Shown here piece after piece: positions 24,886-33,116 of a stretch of DNA of 58,512 nucleotides. The stretch's first letter is position 1, and the number at the start of each line of letters is the position of its first letter. A model generated the notes under the pieces. That model ran no database searches and was not told the origin of the DNA. It worked only from the letters and a program-made list of their open reading frames with translations. The translations under genes and the position numbers were made by a program. This stretch comes from Candidatus Latescibacterota bacterium. Lineage in GTDB: Bacteria > Latescibacterota > UBA2968 > UBA8231. The stretch is taken from positions 1-58,512 of the forward strand of contig JAJDUT010000023.1 of the NCBI GenBank assembly GCA_022826515.1, read 5' to 3'.

Positions 24886-26061
24886 ATGCGTCTGTTTTTC
24901 TTTGCCTTGATAAGCGCGGTCTTTTTCGCCTGCGCGGATAATCCGCTCTTAGAACAGCGGCTCGACGAAGTTGAAGCCACTCAAGAGGGGGACCGGCAGA
25001 GCCTGTTGGCGCGGCTCGATGCTCTCGCTGAGACAGCGGACAATGCCGAGGAAATCGGCCTAGTGCGCGCCAAGCTGAACCAGACGAGTATTACGCGGTC
25101 GGAATTTGAGGATCTGCAAGAGCGCGTGGAAGAGCTAGAAGGTCAAATTGGGGATTGGAGTGGGATCGTCCACTCTTTGCAGTACTCCGTGTACGCCGTG
25201 CTCCACGGCGTGTACAACGAAAACATAGAGGATTGGACTATTACATTCATCGGCACCAGCTTTGCCGTGGAAAGCGGTACGCTTGTTACCAATGGGCACA
25301 TCATAGATGGACTGATTGAATTGGACGGTCAAGTAGCGGCATTTAACAGCAGGTATGGAACCGATTTACAGGGTGCGTGGATCGTGGTGCAAAACCTGAC
25401 GACCGACCTCTCATACCAGGGGAATTATTTCTTCATTGGTACTTCTTGGTCGCACCCGCAATGGGACCCCGACGATCTGAGCTCGCCCGACGTGGGTACG
25501 CTGCACATCTCCGAAGGCTTCATTGGGCGGCGCGCCCGCTTGGCGACGAGCAACGCGGTTTATCGCTTGAGAGTTGGTGCCCCAATCGCGACGTTGGGAT
25601 TTCCCGGCGAACTCCAGGGCGGCGAGCTGTCTCACCTTTTCCCGATCGGCACCTTTAAAAACGGCACGATCAGTGCCTTGCGCCCGCCCTTCCGCGGCGA
25701 GATGTACACCACGTCGGACACCTACGTCGTCCAGCACAATCTCGACCTGTCCGACGGCACTAGCGGTAGCCCCATTTTCGACGCTTCGGGTCAGGTGGTG
25801 GCCATCAACAACGCGGGTATTGAGAATGTGGTGCTCAACATAGGCGGTGCCCCTGCGCGCATTTCACAAGCTGCCTTGGGCTTCGGCATTCGCGCCGACA
25901 AAATTCACGAATTGCTCGACGAGGTGGGCGTAGTGGCCAAGCCGACGACGGACGCTAATTTCAGCGAATTAGCCAGCCGTTTAGATGGGCGAGACATTAG
26001 CTCACTCGACATAGTGACGACGCAGGAGGACTTGGCGGAGCGGCTGGCTGAGATGGAGTAA
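24886..26061 (+). CDS. Lipoprotein trypsin-like serine protease, copy 1
   Basis: 391 residues from the ATG at 24886, preceded by AAAGGA at 24874-24879; the open frame extends further upstream but without a usable site. The signal peptide ends in the lipobox VFFAC (Cys16). A coiled coil follows (residues 20-85: QRLDEVEATQEGDRQSLLAR). The chymotrypsin-fold catalytic residues are His in TLVTNGHIIDG, Asp in SPDVGTLHI and Ser in DGTSGSPIFDASG. An anchored coiled-coil protease of this kind would act at the cell envelope. It is a paralogue of 26448-27680, with a nearly identical leader (CAAGCAATGCGCCAA). The HigA-like gene starts on its stop codon. Confidence 0.88.
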   Translation: MRLFFFALISAVFFACADNPLLEQRLDEVEATQEGDRQSLLARLDALAETADNAEEIGLVRAKLNQTSITRSEFEDLQERVEELEGQIGDWSGIVHSLQYSVYAVLHGVYNENIEDWTITFIGTSFAVESGTLVTNGHIIDGLIELDGQVAAFNSRYGTDLQGAWIVVQNLTTDLSYQGNYFFIGTSWSHPQWDPDDLSSPDVGTLHISEGFIGRRARLATSNAVYRLRVGAPIATLGFPGELQGGELSHLFPIGTFKNGTISALRPPFRGEMYTTSDTYVVQHNLDLSDGTSGSPIFDASGQVVAINNAGIENVVLNIGGAPARISQAALGFGIRADKIHELLDEVGVVAKPTTDANFSELASRLDGRDISSLDIVTTQEDLAERLAEME

Positions 26062-26345
26062 TGAATGTGCGACAACCTAAGACCCCCTTTCACCCGGGAG
26101 AGATGCTTCTCAAGGAGTTTCTCGGCCCCATGGGGATCGACTTGACGGCATTTGCAGAGAAAATCGGCTGGTCCCAAGCTCAACTCAATGCGTTCATTCG
26201 AGGCGAGCGCGACGTAACGGCCGATGCAGCACTTGATCTTGCCGAGGCCCTCGGGACATCGGCGAATCTCTGGATGAATATGCAGTCAACGTACGATTTG
26301 GATAAAGTGGCCAAGGCACGTAGTTTAGTTGTTTCCAGCACTTAG
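26061..26345 (+). CDS. HigA-like XRE regulator without a toxin partner
   Basis: 94 residues. HPGEMLLKEFLGPMGIDL, an HTH in LTAFAEKIGWSQAQLNAFIRG, and RDVTADAALDLAEALGTSANLWMNMQ are the HigA family hallmarks. The start overlaps the protease stop by 1 bp (TAATG), so the two are co-translated. No HigB/RelE-like gene is adjacent. A solitary antitoxin fused into a protease operon may act as its transcriptional regulator or cross-neutralise a toxin elsewhere; both are inference. Confidence 0.85.
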   Translation: MNVRQPKTPFHPGEMLLKEFLGPMGIDLTAFAEKIGWSQAQLNAFIRGERDVTADAALDLAEALGTSANLWMNMQSTYDLDKVAKARSLVVSST

Positions 26346-26361
26346 CAAACTCCCCAAAACA

Positions 26362-26385
26362 TACCGACCTATTCGGCTGTCGGTA
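26362..26385 (+). terminator. Hairpin after the protease-HigA unit
   Basis: TACCGAC (26362-26368) and GTCGGTA (26379-26385) form a perfect 7-bp stem with a 10-nt loop, followed by CTTTC rather than a strong T-run. It could end or attenuate the first protease-regulator transcript before the second protease gene. Confidence 0.4.
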
Positions 26386-26447
26386 CTTTCAAAGTAACTT
26401 ACTACCCGCATTCTCAAGCAATGCGCCAACCCCGAAAGGAGCTCTTC

Positions 26448-27680
26448 ATGCGTTTGTTTTTCTCCGCCGTAATCAGCGTGGTCTTTTTCGCCTGCGGGGA
26501 TAATCCGCTCGCCGAGCGAGTGGATGAATTAGAGCAGCGTCTCGACGATGTTGAAGCCGCCCAAGAGGAGGATCGGCTAAGCCTGTTGGCGCGGCTCGAT
26601 GCCCTCGCGGTGACGGCGGACAATGCCGAGGAGATCGTCGCAGTGCGCGCCAAGCTGAACCAGACGAGTATTACGCGGTCGGAATTTACGGTCCTCAAGA
26701 ATCGAGTGGCAGCGCTTGAAAGCCAGATTGCGGATTGGAGTAGGGTCGTCAGTCCTTTGCAGCGATCGGTGTATGCTGTGTTCCACCACTTAGATATCCC
26801 TGATGCGGATGCGTATGAAGACGCATTCTATTTTTCGTTTGTCGGCACAGCCTTTGCCGTGGAGAGCAGCACGCTTATCACCAATGCACACATCATAGAT
26901 GCACTGCTTGATTGGGACGATTTTATTGACTCATTCAATAGAGAAAATGAAACCGACATCCTAACTTTTTGGATAGTGTTGCAGAATCTAACGACCTCTC
27001 CCAACTTCGGACTCGGCGACCAACAGAATGCCTTCTTTTGTTGGGAGTACTCATATCATAACCAATGGGATAGCGATGATGTTAACTCACCCGACATAGG
27101 TACGCTACACATTGAGGAGGGTAGCCGCCTTTCGCAGTACGTCACCTTGGCAACGAGAAGCGCGGTTTACCAATTAAAAGCAGGTACCCCGATAGCGACT
27201 TTGGGATTTCCTGGAGAACTCCAAGGTTTTACTGATTTGGGAGCTCTATACCCGATTGCCACCTTTAAGAATGGCACGATCAGTGCCTTGCGCCCTCGCT
27301 TTGAAGACCGATCGTACACCGCTCCGCGCGACACCTATATCGTCCAGCACAATCTCGACCTCTCCGGTGGCACCAGTGGCAGCCCCATTTTCGACTCTAG
27401 GGGCCGAGTGGTCGCCATCAACAACGCGGGCATTGATGCGGATTTCAGTGGTATGGGCATAGACGGAGATTGGCCCCAAATCTCACAAGCTGCCTTGGGA
27501 TTCGGCATTCGCGCCGACAAAATTCACGAAGCACTCGGTGCTGTGGGAGTCGCGGCTAAGCCGATGCCGCACGCCGATCTCAGCGAATTAGCCAGCCGCT
27601 TAGACGGGCGGGACATTAGCTCCCTCAACATTGGGACGACGCGAGAGGATTTGGCCAAGTGGCTGGAACGGATGCAGTGA
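26448..27680 (+). CDS. Lipoprotein trypsin-like serine protease, copy 2
   Basis: 410 residues from the ATG at 26448, with AAAGGAG upstream. The layout is the same as copy 1: lipobox VFFAC (Cys16), coiled coil (VDELEQRLDDVEAAQEEDRL), and a protease domain with His in TLITNAHIIDA, Asp in SPDIGTLHIEEG and Ser in GGTSGSPIFDSRG. Identity to copy 1 is high at both ends and low in the middle (residues 110-170), where surface loops have diverged or been lengthened. This fits a tandem duplication followed by specificity change. It is convergent with the PIG-L-like gene, with hairpins between them. Confidence 0.87.
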   Translation: MRLFFSAVISVVFFACGDNPLAERVDELEQRLDDVEAAQEEDRLSLLARLDALAVTADNAEEIVAVRAKLNQTSITRSEFTVLKNRVAALESQIADWSRVVSPLQRSVYAVFHHLDIPDADAYEDAFYFSFVGTAFAVESSTLITNAHIIDALLDWDDFIDSFNRENETDILTFWIVLQNLTTSPNFGLGDQQNAFFCWEYSYHNQWDSDDVNSPDIGTLHIEEGSRLSQYVTLATRSAVYQLKAGTPIATLGFPGELQGFTDLGALYPIATFKNGTISALRPRFEDRSYTAPRDTYIVQHNLDLSGGTSGSPIFDSRGRVVAINNAGIDADFSGMGIDGDWPQISQAALGFGIRADKIHEALGAVGVAAKPMPHADLSELASRLDGRDISSLNIGTTREDLAKWLERMQ

Positions 27681-27734
27681 GTGAATGCCTCCCGGCTCTA
27701 CTAAAAGTACCCACTGCATGAACCGCCCGACGTG

Positions 27735-27823
27735 TCTACGACATGAACATGTCGAGCGGATATGTCTAAAAAAGCCCGAAAAATCGACATGTTTTCGGAA
27801 TATGTCCACGATATGGACATATC
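27735..27823. repeat. Cluster of ACATGT/ATATGTCC inverted repeats between convergent genes
   Basis: CGACATG, 2 nt, CATGTCG near 27741 forms one hairpin. ATATGTCCA, 5 nt, TGGACATAT near 27800 forms a 9-bp stem. Single copies of ATATGTC and CGACATG occur between and around them. The block lies between the stops of the protease gene (27680) and the PIG-L-like gene (27834), so it could terminate both. The repeated GACAT words suggest a small mobile or protein-binding element. I do not recognise the family. Confidence 0.45.
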
Positions 27824-27833
27824 GGACGCCGGA

Positions 27834-28697
27834 TCAATCGGCCTGGATCTTGAACGACTGTTCGACGATATGCTCGTGATCCGACATCCGCGCTTTCTTT
27901 AGGGCGTGCTCGGTCAGCGGCAGGTAGTAATGGGTCTCGGCATTGGCTTTGATAAAGCCCTCGGCGTAAGCGCACCCGGCGGCTGTGCCGAAGGCTCCGT
28001 CGCTGGTCTCGATCCGCTTGCGCGCATACGCTCCGCCGTAGCCTTGGCTCTCTAAGCAATCCAGTGCTGCTAGCTTCTTGGCAACCACGTCGGTAATGTC
28101 GATAAAGACATCGTTGTAGTAGCCGCCTTCCGAATCCCAGACGCTGCGCGGAATCGACGCAGCCCCAGTGCCGAAATAGAAAACTTGGGCGACTCGATGC
28201 GGCGGATGGCTGTCGCCGGGATCTACCCCATAGGCTAACGCGAGCGCGTGAAGGACGATTTGCCCACAGACGGCATGGGCGTTGGTCAGCCCATCGCCTT
28301 CCTTGGGAAAGTGGGTCAGCACCACATCCGGCCGCAGTTCGCGCACCAGTCTCGCTAGGCGGCGCACAGCTTCTTCGGTAACCCGCAACACGGCGTCGTC
28401 GGCTCCGAAAAAGTGGATTTCCTCGACGCCGAGCAGGGCACAAGCCCTCCGCACCTCGTCGGCCTTGACGTCGGCGCGCTCGGCCATCAACTCCGTTAGT
28501 TGGTCGGCTTGTGGGACTTCTGACCGGTGGAACATCTCGTCGCTGATCACCTTGTCGTGGACCCTTGCGCCGTGCGTGAGCACCACGCAGCCGACCCAGT
28601 CGCCGCGGGCGACGTGATGGGCCATGGTGCCGCCCGATTGGTCAAAGATGTCGGCCGGATGCGCGCCGATGGACAATAGCCGCAGGTTATCACTCAT
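27834..28697 (-). CDS. PIG-L/LmbE-family deacetylase-like protein with altered active-site motif
   Basis: 287 residues from the ATG at 28697 (MSDNLRLLSIGAHPADIF), supported by AAAGGAAA upstream. Family features are AHPADIFDQSGGTMAHH at the start, CVVLTHGAR, LRPDVVLTHFPKEGD and HPPHRVAQVFYF. The usual AHPDDE reads AHPADI here: His13 and Asp16 (zinc ligands) are kept, but the general-base Asp15 is Ala. PIG-L enzymes remove N-acetyl groups from sugars such as GlcNAc. With this substitution, classic deacetylation may be impaired, or another residue may act as base. It lies 29 bp downstream of the sulfite-oxidase-like gene. Confidence 0.82.
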   Translation of the reverse strand: MSDNLRLLSIGAHPADIFDQSGGTMAHHVARGDWVGCVVLTHGARVHDKVISDEMFHRSEVPQADQLTELMAERADVKADEVRRACALLGVEEIHFFGADDAVLRVTEEAVRRLARLVRELRPDVVLTHFPKEGDGLTNAHAVCGQIVLHALALAYGVDPGDSHPPHRVAQVFYFGTGAASIPRSVWDSEGGYYNDVFIDITDVVAKKLAALDCLESQGYGGAYARKRIETSDGAFGTAAGCAYAEGFIKANAETHYYLPLTEHALKKARMSDHEHIVEQSFKIQAD

Positions 28698-28726
28698 GTT
28701 TGTTTCCTTTCGCGTTTTGTCTGCAC

Positions 28727-29992
28727 TCACGCCGAGACCACGACTGGCACTCGGTGAATGACGTTGCCGAGGTAGCCTTTGGGGTTCCAAGGCTGGCGGA
28801 AAGGCTGGGCGTTGCCTGCATCGTCAAACGCCCGCGCCCAGATTTCGTAGTAGCCCTTGCTCGCAAAGGTTAGGTCGGCGTTCCAACCATACCAAGCGTA
28901 TTTATTGGCTGGCGGGGTCAACTCGGCCTCTTGCCAGTGGATGCCGAGGTCGGTGGAGACGAGCACCTTGGCCACGCTGCGCTCGCCGGCCCAAGCGTGC
29001 CCGCTAACGCGGAGCGAAACGCCTGCTTGGACGGTTGCGTTGGCTTGCGGCGCGGTGATGAGCGACTTGACGATCCACGAGGTGGCAATGGCCATGTCGG
29101 CTTCCGGCGGCGGTTCCCCCGGTTCAACCGGATAGGCTGGGACGCGGTAGGAATAGCCGCTCATTTTATCGGAGTCGTGGACGGTGTCGCGCACCCATAT
29201 ACGATTGAGCCACTTCTGCATGGAACTGCCGATCCAACCTGGAACGAGCAACCGGGCGGGGAATCCGTGGGCTGCCGGTAGCGGCTCGCCGTTCATTTTG
29301 AGCGCGATTAAGGTGTGCTCGTCCATGGCTTTCTCGATGGGAATGCCGCGCGAAAACGGAGGATCGTCCTCGCCGTAGTTGGCGAGGTACACGGCCTTTT
29401 CGGTTACTTCGGCCGCTTGCAATACATCGCGCAAGCGCACGCCCGTCCACTCGCTACAGGCGACTGCTCCACGAATCCACTGCGTACCGCCCACCGTGGG
29501 GGCGAATGCGCTTCGACCGTTTCCGGCGCATTCCAATACGACCTTTAGGGTGACTTGCGGCAGGCTGTGCAAATCGTTGAGCGAAAAGGCGCGTTGGTTG
29601 CGGACCTCGCCATCAACGGTCAGGCCCCAGCCTTGGGCATCACGGCGTAGGGCGCGTTCGGGGATGCTGCCGTTGTTGCGCACAAAATGGCGCGCGGTCG
29701 GCGTGACGTCTGCGGCGAGAAGATGCGGGGGAAACTCGCCGTTGAATGGGTGTTGCGAGTGGACGATCATGTCCGGCTTGGGCAGCCCAATCCCATCGGT
29801 CGCTGGTTGAACGGGTCCCTCGCTACGGCTTGGGCTAGTGCCAAAGACGCCGAGGCCTGCTAGCGCTGCTCCCTTGCCTACGGTCGCTAGGAAATGCCGT
29901 CGCGAGGTGATCCGGTCAAAGTGCGTCAATTCGTCTGCACGCGTCCCGTTTTTCGCTGGCAGATAGCTTTGTTTGTAGTTCGATTCAGGCAT
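28727..29992 (-). CDS. Tat-exported molybdopterin sulfite-oxidase-like enzyme
   Basis: 421 residues from the ATG at 29992 (MPESNYKQSYLP), with AAGAGG upstream. A twin-arginine signal, SRRHFLATVGKGAALAGLG, lies near residue 40. The molybdenum-coordinating cysteine is in VLECAGNGRSAF. Further family blocks are GAVACSEWTGVRLRDVL, IPIEKAMDEHTLIALKMNGE and AHGFPARLLVPGWIGSSMQKWL. A C-terminal dimerisation domain (VAKVLVSTDLGIHWQEAEL and WAWARAF-like WARAFDDAGN) completes the SorA/sulfite-oxidase architecture; no heme domain is present. It would oxidise sulfite or a related substrate in the periplasm and pass electrons to a cytochrome. Confidence 0.9.
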   Translation of the reverse strand: MPESNYKQSYLPAKNGTRADELTHFDRITSRRHFLATVGKGAALAGLGVFGTSPSRSEGPVQPATDGIGLPKPDMIVHSQHPFNGEFPPHLLAADVTPTARHFVRNNGSIPERALRRDAQGWGLTVDGEVRNQRAFSLNDLHSLPQVTLKVVLECAGNGRSAFAPTVGGTQWIRGAVACSEWTGVRLRDVLQAAEVTEKAVYLANYGEDDPPFSRGIPIEKAMDEHTLIALKMNGEPLPAAHGFPARLLVPGWIGSSMQKWLNRIWVRDTVHDSDKMSGYSYRVPAYPVEPGEPPPEADMAIATSWIVKSLITAPQANATVQAGVSLRVSGHAWAGERSVAKVLVSTDLGIHWQEAELTPPANKYAWYGWNADLTFASKGYYEIWARAFDDAGNAQPFRQPWNPKGYLGNVIHRVPVVVSA

Positions 29993-30012
29993 GACGACCT
30001 CTTTTGCTCTAA

Positions 30013-30651
30013 TTACTTGAACAGACTCTTGCGGCCTATCCTGCTGCACAAAAGGCACTCGGCCGGTTGGTGTCCACGCGCCGGGCAGTGCTCGCGGCCA
30101 AAATAGATGATTTGCAGGTGCAGGTCGTTCCAGCGCTCCTCGGGGAAAAGGCGCTTGCAGTCCCGTTCTGTCTGCTCGACGTTCTTGCCGTTGGACAGCC
30201 CCCAGCGGTAGATCAGCCGATGGATGTGGGTATCCACGGGAAAGGCCGGCACGCCGAAGTTCTGCGCGAGCACGACTTGCGCGGTCTTGTGCCCCACCCC
30301 GGGCAGGCGTTCGAGCGCGGCCAGATCAGGCGGGACTTGGCCGTCGTGTTCGGCGAGCAGGATTTGCGATAGTTCCCAGATGGCCTTGGACTTGCGCGGA
30401 GCCAGTCCGCAGGGGCGAATGATCTGCTTGATCTCTTCTACGGCCAGTTCGACCATGCGCTCGGGCCGGTCGGCGCGGGCAAAGAGCGCGGGCGTTATTT
30501 GGTTGACGCGCGCATCCGTACACTGCGCCGAAAGCAACACGGCAATCAGATGCGTGTACGGGTCTCGACGCTTGAGCGGGACTGAGGGATTGGGATAGAG
30601 CCGCTGGAGTACGTCGAGGACGATCTGAACTTTGGCCGCTTTCGTTAGCAC
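30013..30651 (-). CDS. nth: Endonuclease III (DNA glycosylase/AP lyase)
   Basis: 212 residues. The helix-hairpin-helix LERLPGVGHKTAQVVL contains Lys122, and VDTHIHRLIYRWGL contains Asp140, matching the catalytic Lys/Asp pair of E. coli Nth. LLSAQCTDARVN is also typical. It excises oxidised pyrimidines in base excision repair. The C-terminal iron-sulfur motif is unusual: Cys189, Cys199 and Cys202 are present with nine residues between the first two, and no fourth Cys follows before the end. The [4Fe-4S] cluster may be lost or bound differently. Confidence 0.93.
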   Translation of the reverse strand: MLTKAAKVQIVLDVLQRLYPNPSVPLKRRDPYTHLIAVLLSAQCTDARVNQITPALFARADRPERMVELAVEEIKQIIRPCGLAPRKSKAIWELSQILLAEHDGQVPPDLAALERLPGVGHKTAQVVLAQNFGVPAFPVDTHIHRLIYRWGLSNGKNVEQTERDCKRLFPEERWNDLHLQIIYFGREHCPARGHQPAECLLCSRIGRKSLFK

Positions 30652-30676
30652 ATTATTTCCTACATGGACGGGTGTT

Positions 30677-30698
30677 GGGGCGATTCGCGAATCGCCCC
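30677..30698. repeat. Perfect 22-bp palindrome, GGGGCGATTCG family
   Basis: GGGGCGATTCG followed directly by its complement, then CTAC, in the gap between the GH172 and nth genes. It shares its core and flanking TAC with the palindrome at 3144-3172, so both belong to one dispersed repeat family in this genome. Its last base touches the GH172 stop codon. Confidence 0.75.
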
Positions 30699-31855
30699 TA
30701 CGTGGATGATTCTTTGGCCGCCCATTGCGTTTTCATCTGGTCCATTTCCGCGTTGGGGCGAATTTTCCTACTGGTGATTTGATTCGCTGGATCGTACAAC
30801 CACTGGCCTTGGTCGTCGCGCAGGACGGGCAGGCGCTGGGCGACCGCCGGGGGTTCGGCCACGCGGGTGGGTTCGGCTGCGTACCAGTAGGCGACGCTGC
30901 TCATCTCGTTGCAGAGGTGGTTGCCGTGGCCGTGTTCGATGGTGGCCTTGATTTCCCGCTGGAAATGGACGGGGTTTTCGAGGTGGTGGACGTACGAAGT
31001 TTGGTAGCCGTTGGTGTTGCTTTCGTGGATGGAGGAGCCGTTGCGCAAAAAGGCGTTGTCCTGCATACCCCACGCTTGGTTGAGATAATCTTCGCTGCCG
31101 GTGCCGTGCAATTCGGGGGGCCACTTGTAGCCATCGACCCAGATCATGTCGTCGCCTTCGCCCCACCAAGTGCCCTGAAAGTTGGTGACGCTGATGTTGC
31201 AGCCGATGTAGTGGCCGCGGCCTTGGGTCTCCAAGATGACGTAGTTGTTGTCCCAAGCCGTTTGTTCCTTGTTGACGATGTTGGCCTCCGGCGAGTTGAC
31301 GCGGATTTCGTGGCCCCAGCCGCCAAAGGGGTTTTCGCGGCGGAACTCCGCGTGGAAATATCCGGCCTCGCTCGGCACGTCGCCGGACTTCGGCGAGCTC
31401 AGTCGAGTCGTCTCGTAATCGACGTAGAAGTACTGGCGGTGCCGCTTGCTGCTTTCGTTGACCAGCTCGACGACGGCGCGTTGGCGAAAGGGCATTTGCG
31501 CGTACGCGTTGAGGGCGCAGCCGGTGTTAAAAACATTGTTACTGCGCGTCGAGGCCGAAAAGAGCAGGGACTGGTAGGAGTTGACGATGCCGTGGCCGAG
31601 GCCGAAGAAATCGCCCAAAGGGCACACCACGCTGGGAGAATCTGCGTCGTCCCAAGTGATCTTGAGCAAGCACTCGCGGTAGTGGTTGGATTGGGTCAGC
31701 CACAGGTGGGTGATGCGGCCGGGGCCTTTGATGTCGGCGAGGACTGCGCTCTCGCCGGGTTCGATCCACCAGGCGTCGCTGTTGCGGCCGGTTTCCTCAT
31801 AGGACGAGGCGCGCCCGGTCTGGGCGCTGCGGAGATAGGCGAGTTGGTCGAGCAT
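30698..31855 (-). CDS. DUF2961 / glycoside hydrolase family 172 protein
   Basis: 385 residues from the ATG at 31855 (MLDQLAYLRSAQTGRASSYE), with AAGGAAC upstream. GH172 features are GRNSDAWWIEPGESAVLADI, GPGRITHLWLT, PLGDFFGLGHG, WGEGDDMIWVDG and the active-site HGTGSEDYLNQAWG. Characterised GH172 enzymes act on alpha-D-fructofuranosides or D-arabinofuranosides. There is no signal peptide, so it is probably cytosolic. It starts 13 bp after the enolase-superfamily gene, in one operon that probably degrades a furanosyl sugar; the substrate is inferred. Confidence 0.9.
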   Translation of the reverse strand: MLDQLAYLRSAQTGRASSYEETGRNSDAWWIEPGESAVLADIKGPGRITHLWLTQSNHYRECLLKITWDDADSPSVVCPLGDFFGLGHGIVNSYQSLLFSASTRSNNVFNTGCALNAYAQMPFRQRAVVELVNESSKRHRQYFYVDYETTRLSSPKSGDVPSEAGYFHAEFRRENPFGGWGHEIRVNSPEANIVNKEQTAWDNNYVILETQGRGHYIGCNISVTNFQGTWWGEGDDMIWVDGYKWPPELHGTGSEDYLNQAWGMQDNAFLRNGSSIHESNTNGYQTSYVHHLENPVHFQREIKATIEHGHGNHLCNEMSSVAYWYAAEPTRVAEPPAVAQRLPVLRDDQGQWLYDPANQITSRKIRPNAEMDQMKTQWAAKESST

Positions 31856-31868
31856 GAAGCGTTCCTTT

Positions 31869-33083
31869 CTAAGCCTTGAGTTTGCCTTCTTTTTGCACCT
31901 GTTCATAAATCCGGGCGAATTCTTCCGAGCCGTCGTCGTTCCAGACCTCGGTGCGCACGCCGCGCACATTGCCCTCGACAAATCCGGTCAGCCGCTCGAC
32001 CGATGGAATGCTCGGGGTGTAGTACGTGGTGCCGCCGGGCAGGTGCAAGACGCCGACGTGGCGCGGCAGTTCGCTCTTGGGCCGCGCAGCTAGCTCGGCC
32101 AATATCTGTTCATCAACCTCTACGCCCAGCCCCGGGCCCTCGGGTACCGGCGTGCTGCCCTCGCTGACTTCGAGGCGGCCTCCGGTCACATCCTCGGCGT
32201 ATTGGTCGTCTAAGTTCGTCGAATGCGAGACATTGGGAATGACCGCGCCCAAGTGCATGGCCATGGCCTTGCACAGGGTGCCGCCGGTGAGTTGGACCAC
32301 GGTCGAAAGACCGGCGGCTGCCGCAGCCAAGCCCCGGCGGATGGACTGGCCAATGCCCATTTCGCCGATCATGTAGAGGTCGGCTACATCCCGCTGAATC
32401 TCCGGGCCGCCTCCGAGCTGCGGCACGTGCATCAAAAGCGGCAGGGAGGTCTTGGAGCGCAACAAGCGCCAGCCTTCGATGTCATAGGGATAGAGCGGAT
32501 CTTCCAAGAAGCCGACGACCGGAAATTTTTCCAGCTCATCGACGATGCGCAGCACGGCGGTAGAGGGCCGATTGTGGTTGAAGTCCCAGTGGACCTTAAA
32601 GCCAGTCGGCGCGACTTCTTGGGCGGCGCGCGTCTGCTCGATCACGTCGTGCTGTTCGGCTGAGTGCATCTTGAAGATGGTGTAGCCCTCTTGGGCGGCG
32701 CGCTGGATTTCGCTAGCAAAGTCCTCGGGGGCTGCGGGTCGGGTCCACGCGGCCACGGGCACGCGGTCGCGGACCTTTTGACCCAACAGCTTGTACGCCG
32801 GCTCTTCGATGGCCTTGCCCATGGCGTCGTACAGTGCGCCCATCAGGCCGGTGCTGAGCGCGCCAGCGACATAGTTGAACGGCGATTGGTCGATCATGCC
32901 TGCGATTTGTCCCTCGGACAGCGAGGTGTGGCCGCGCTCGTCGCCGTAGCCGACGACGCCGTTGTCGAGGGTTACGCGGAAGACGGTCTGGGTGTCGATG
33001 CCGGAGAAGCGAACCTCGTGGCCTTGGTAGCGGTCGCAGAGGCGCGGATTGAGGTGGAAGAATTCGACGTTGGTGATTTTCAT
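31869..33083 (-). CDS. Enolase-superfamily (mandelate racemase/muconate lactonising type) enzyme
   Basis: 404 residues. The N-terminal capping domain (MKITNVEFFHLNPRLCDRY, FRVTLDNGVVGYGDERGH) precedes the barrel, which has GYTIFKMH and the metal-ligand segments FKVHWDFNHNRPST (Asp) and VVGFLEDPLYP (Glu). The C-terminal region GPGLGVEVDEQILAEL is typical of acid-sugar dehydratases. The catalytic base Lys of the K-x-K motif is replaced by KMH, so the exact reaction is unclear; sugar acid dehydration or racemisation is likely. It lies between the FAD-linked oxidase and GH172 genes with short gaps. Confidence 0.87.
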   Translation of the reverse strand: MKITNVEFFHLNPRLCDRYQGHEVRFSGIDTQTVFRVTLDNGVVGYGDERGHTSLSEGQIAGMIDQSPFNYVAGALSTGLMGALYDAMGKAIEEPAYKLLGQKVRDRVPVAAWTRPAAPEDFASEIQRAAQEGYTIFKMHSAEQHDVIEQTRAAQEVAPTGFKVHWDFNHNRPSTAVLRIVDELEKFPVVGFLEDPLYPYDIEGWRLLRSKTSLPLLMHVPQLGGGPEIQRDVADLYMIGEMGIGQSIRRGLAAAAAGLSTVVQLTGGTLCKAMAMHLGAVIPNVSHSTNLDDQYAEDVTGGRLEVSEGSTPVPEGPGLGVEVDEQILAELAARPKSELPRHVGVLHLPGGTTYYTPSIPSVERLTGFVEGNVRGVRTEVWNDDGSEEFARIYEQVQKEGKLKA

Positions 33084-33116
33084 GGCGATCTCTCTAGGTT
33101 AAGGGGAATGGCGGCT

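Noticed and set aside
27685..27879. A 64-codon plus-strand ORF in the convergent gap
   Set aside because: It consists of the ACATGT hairpin sequence, overlaps the end of the PIG-L-like gene and has no family features.
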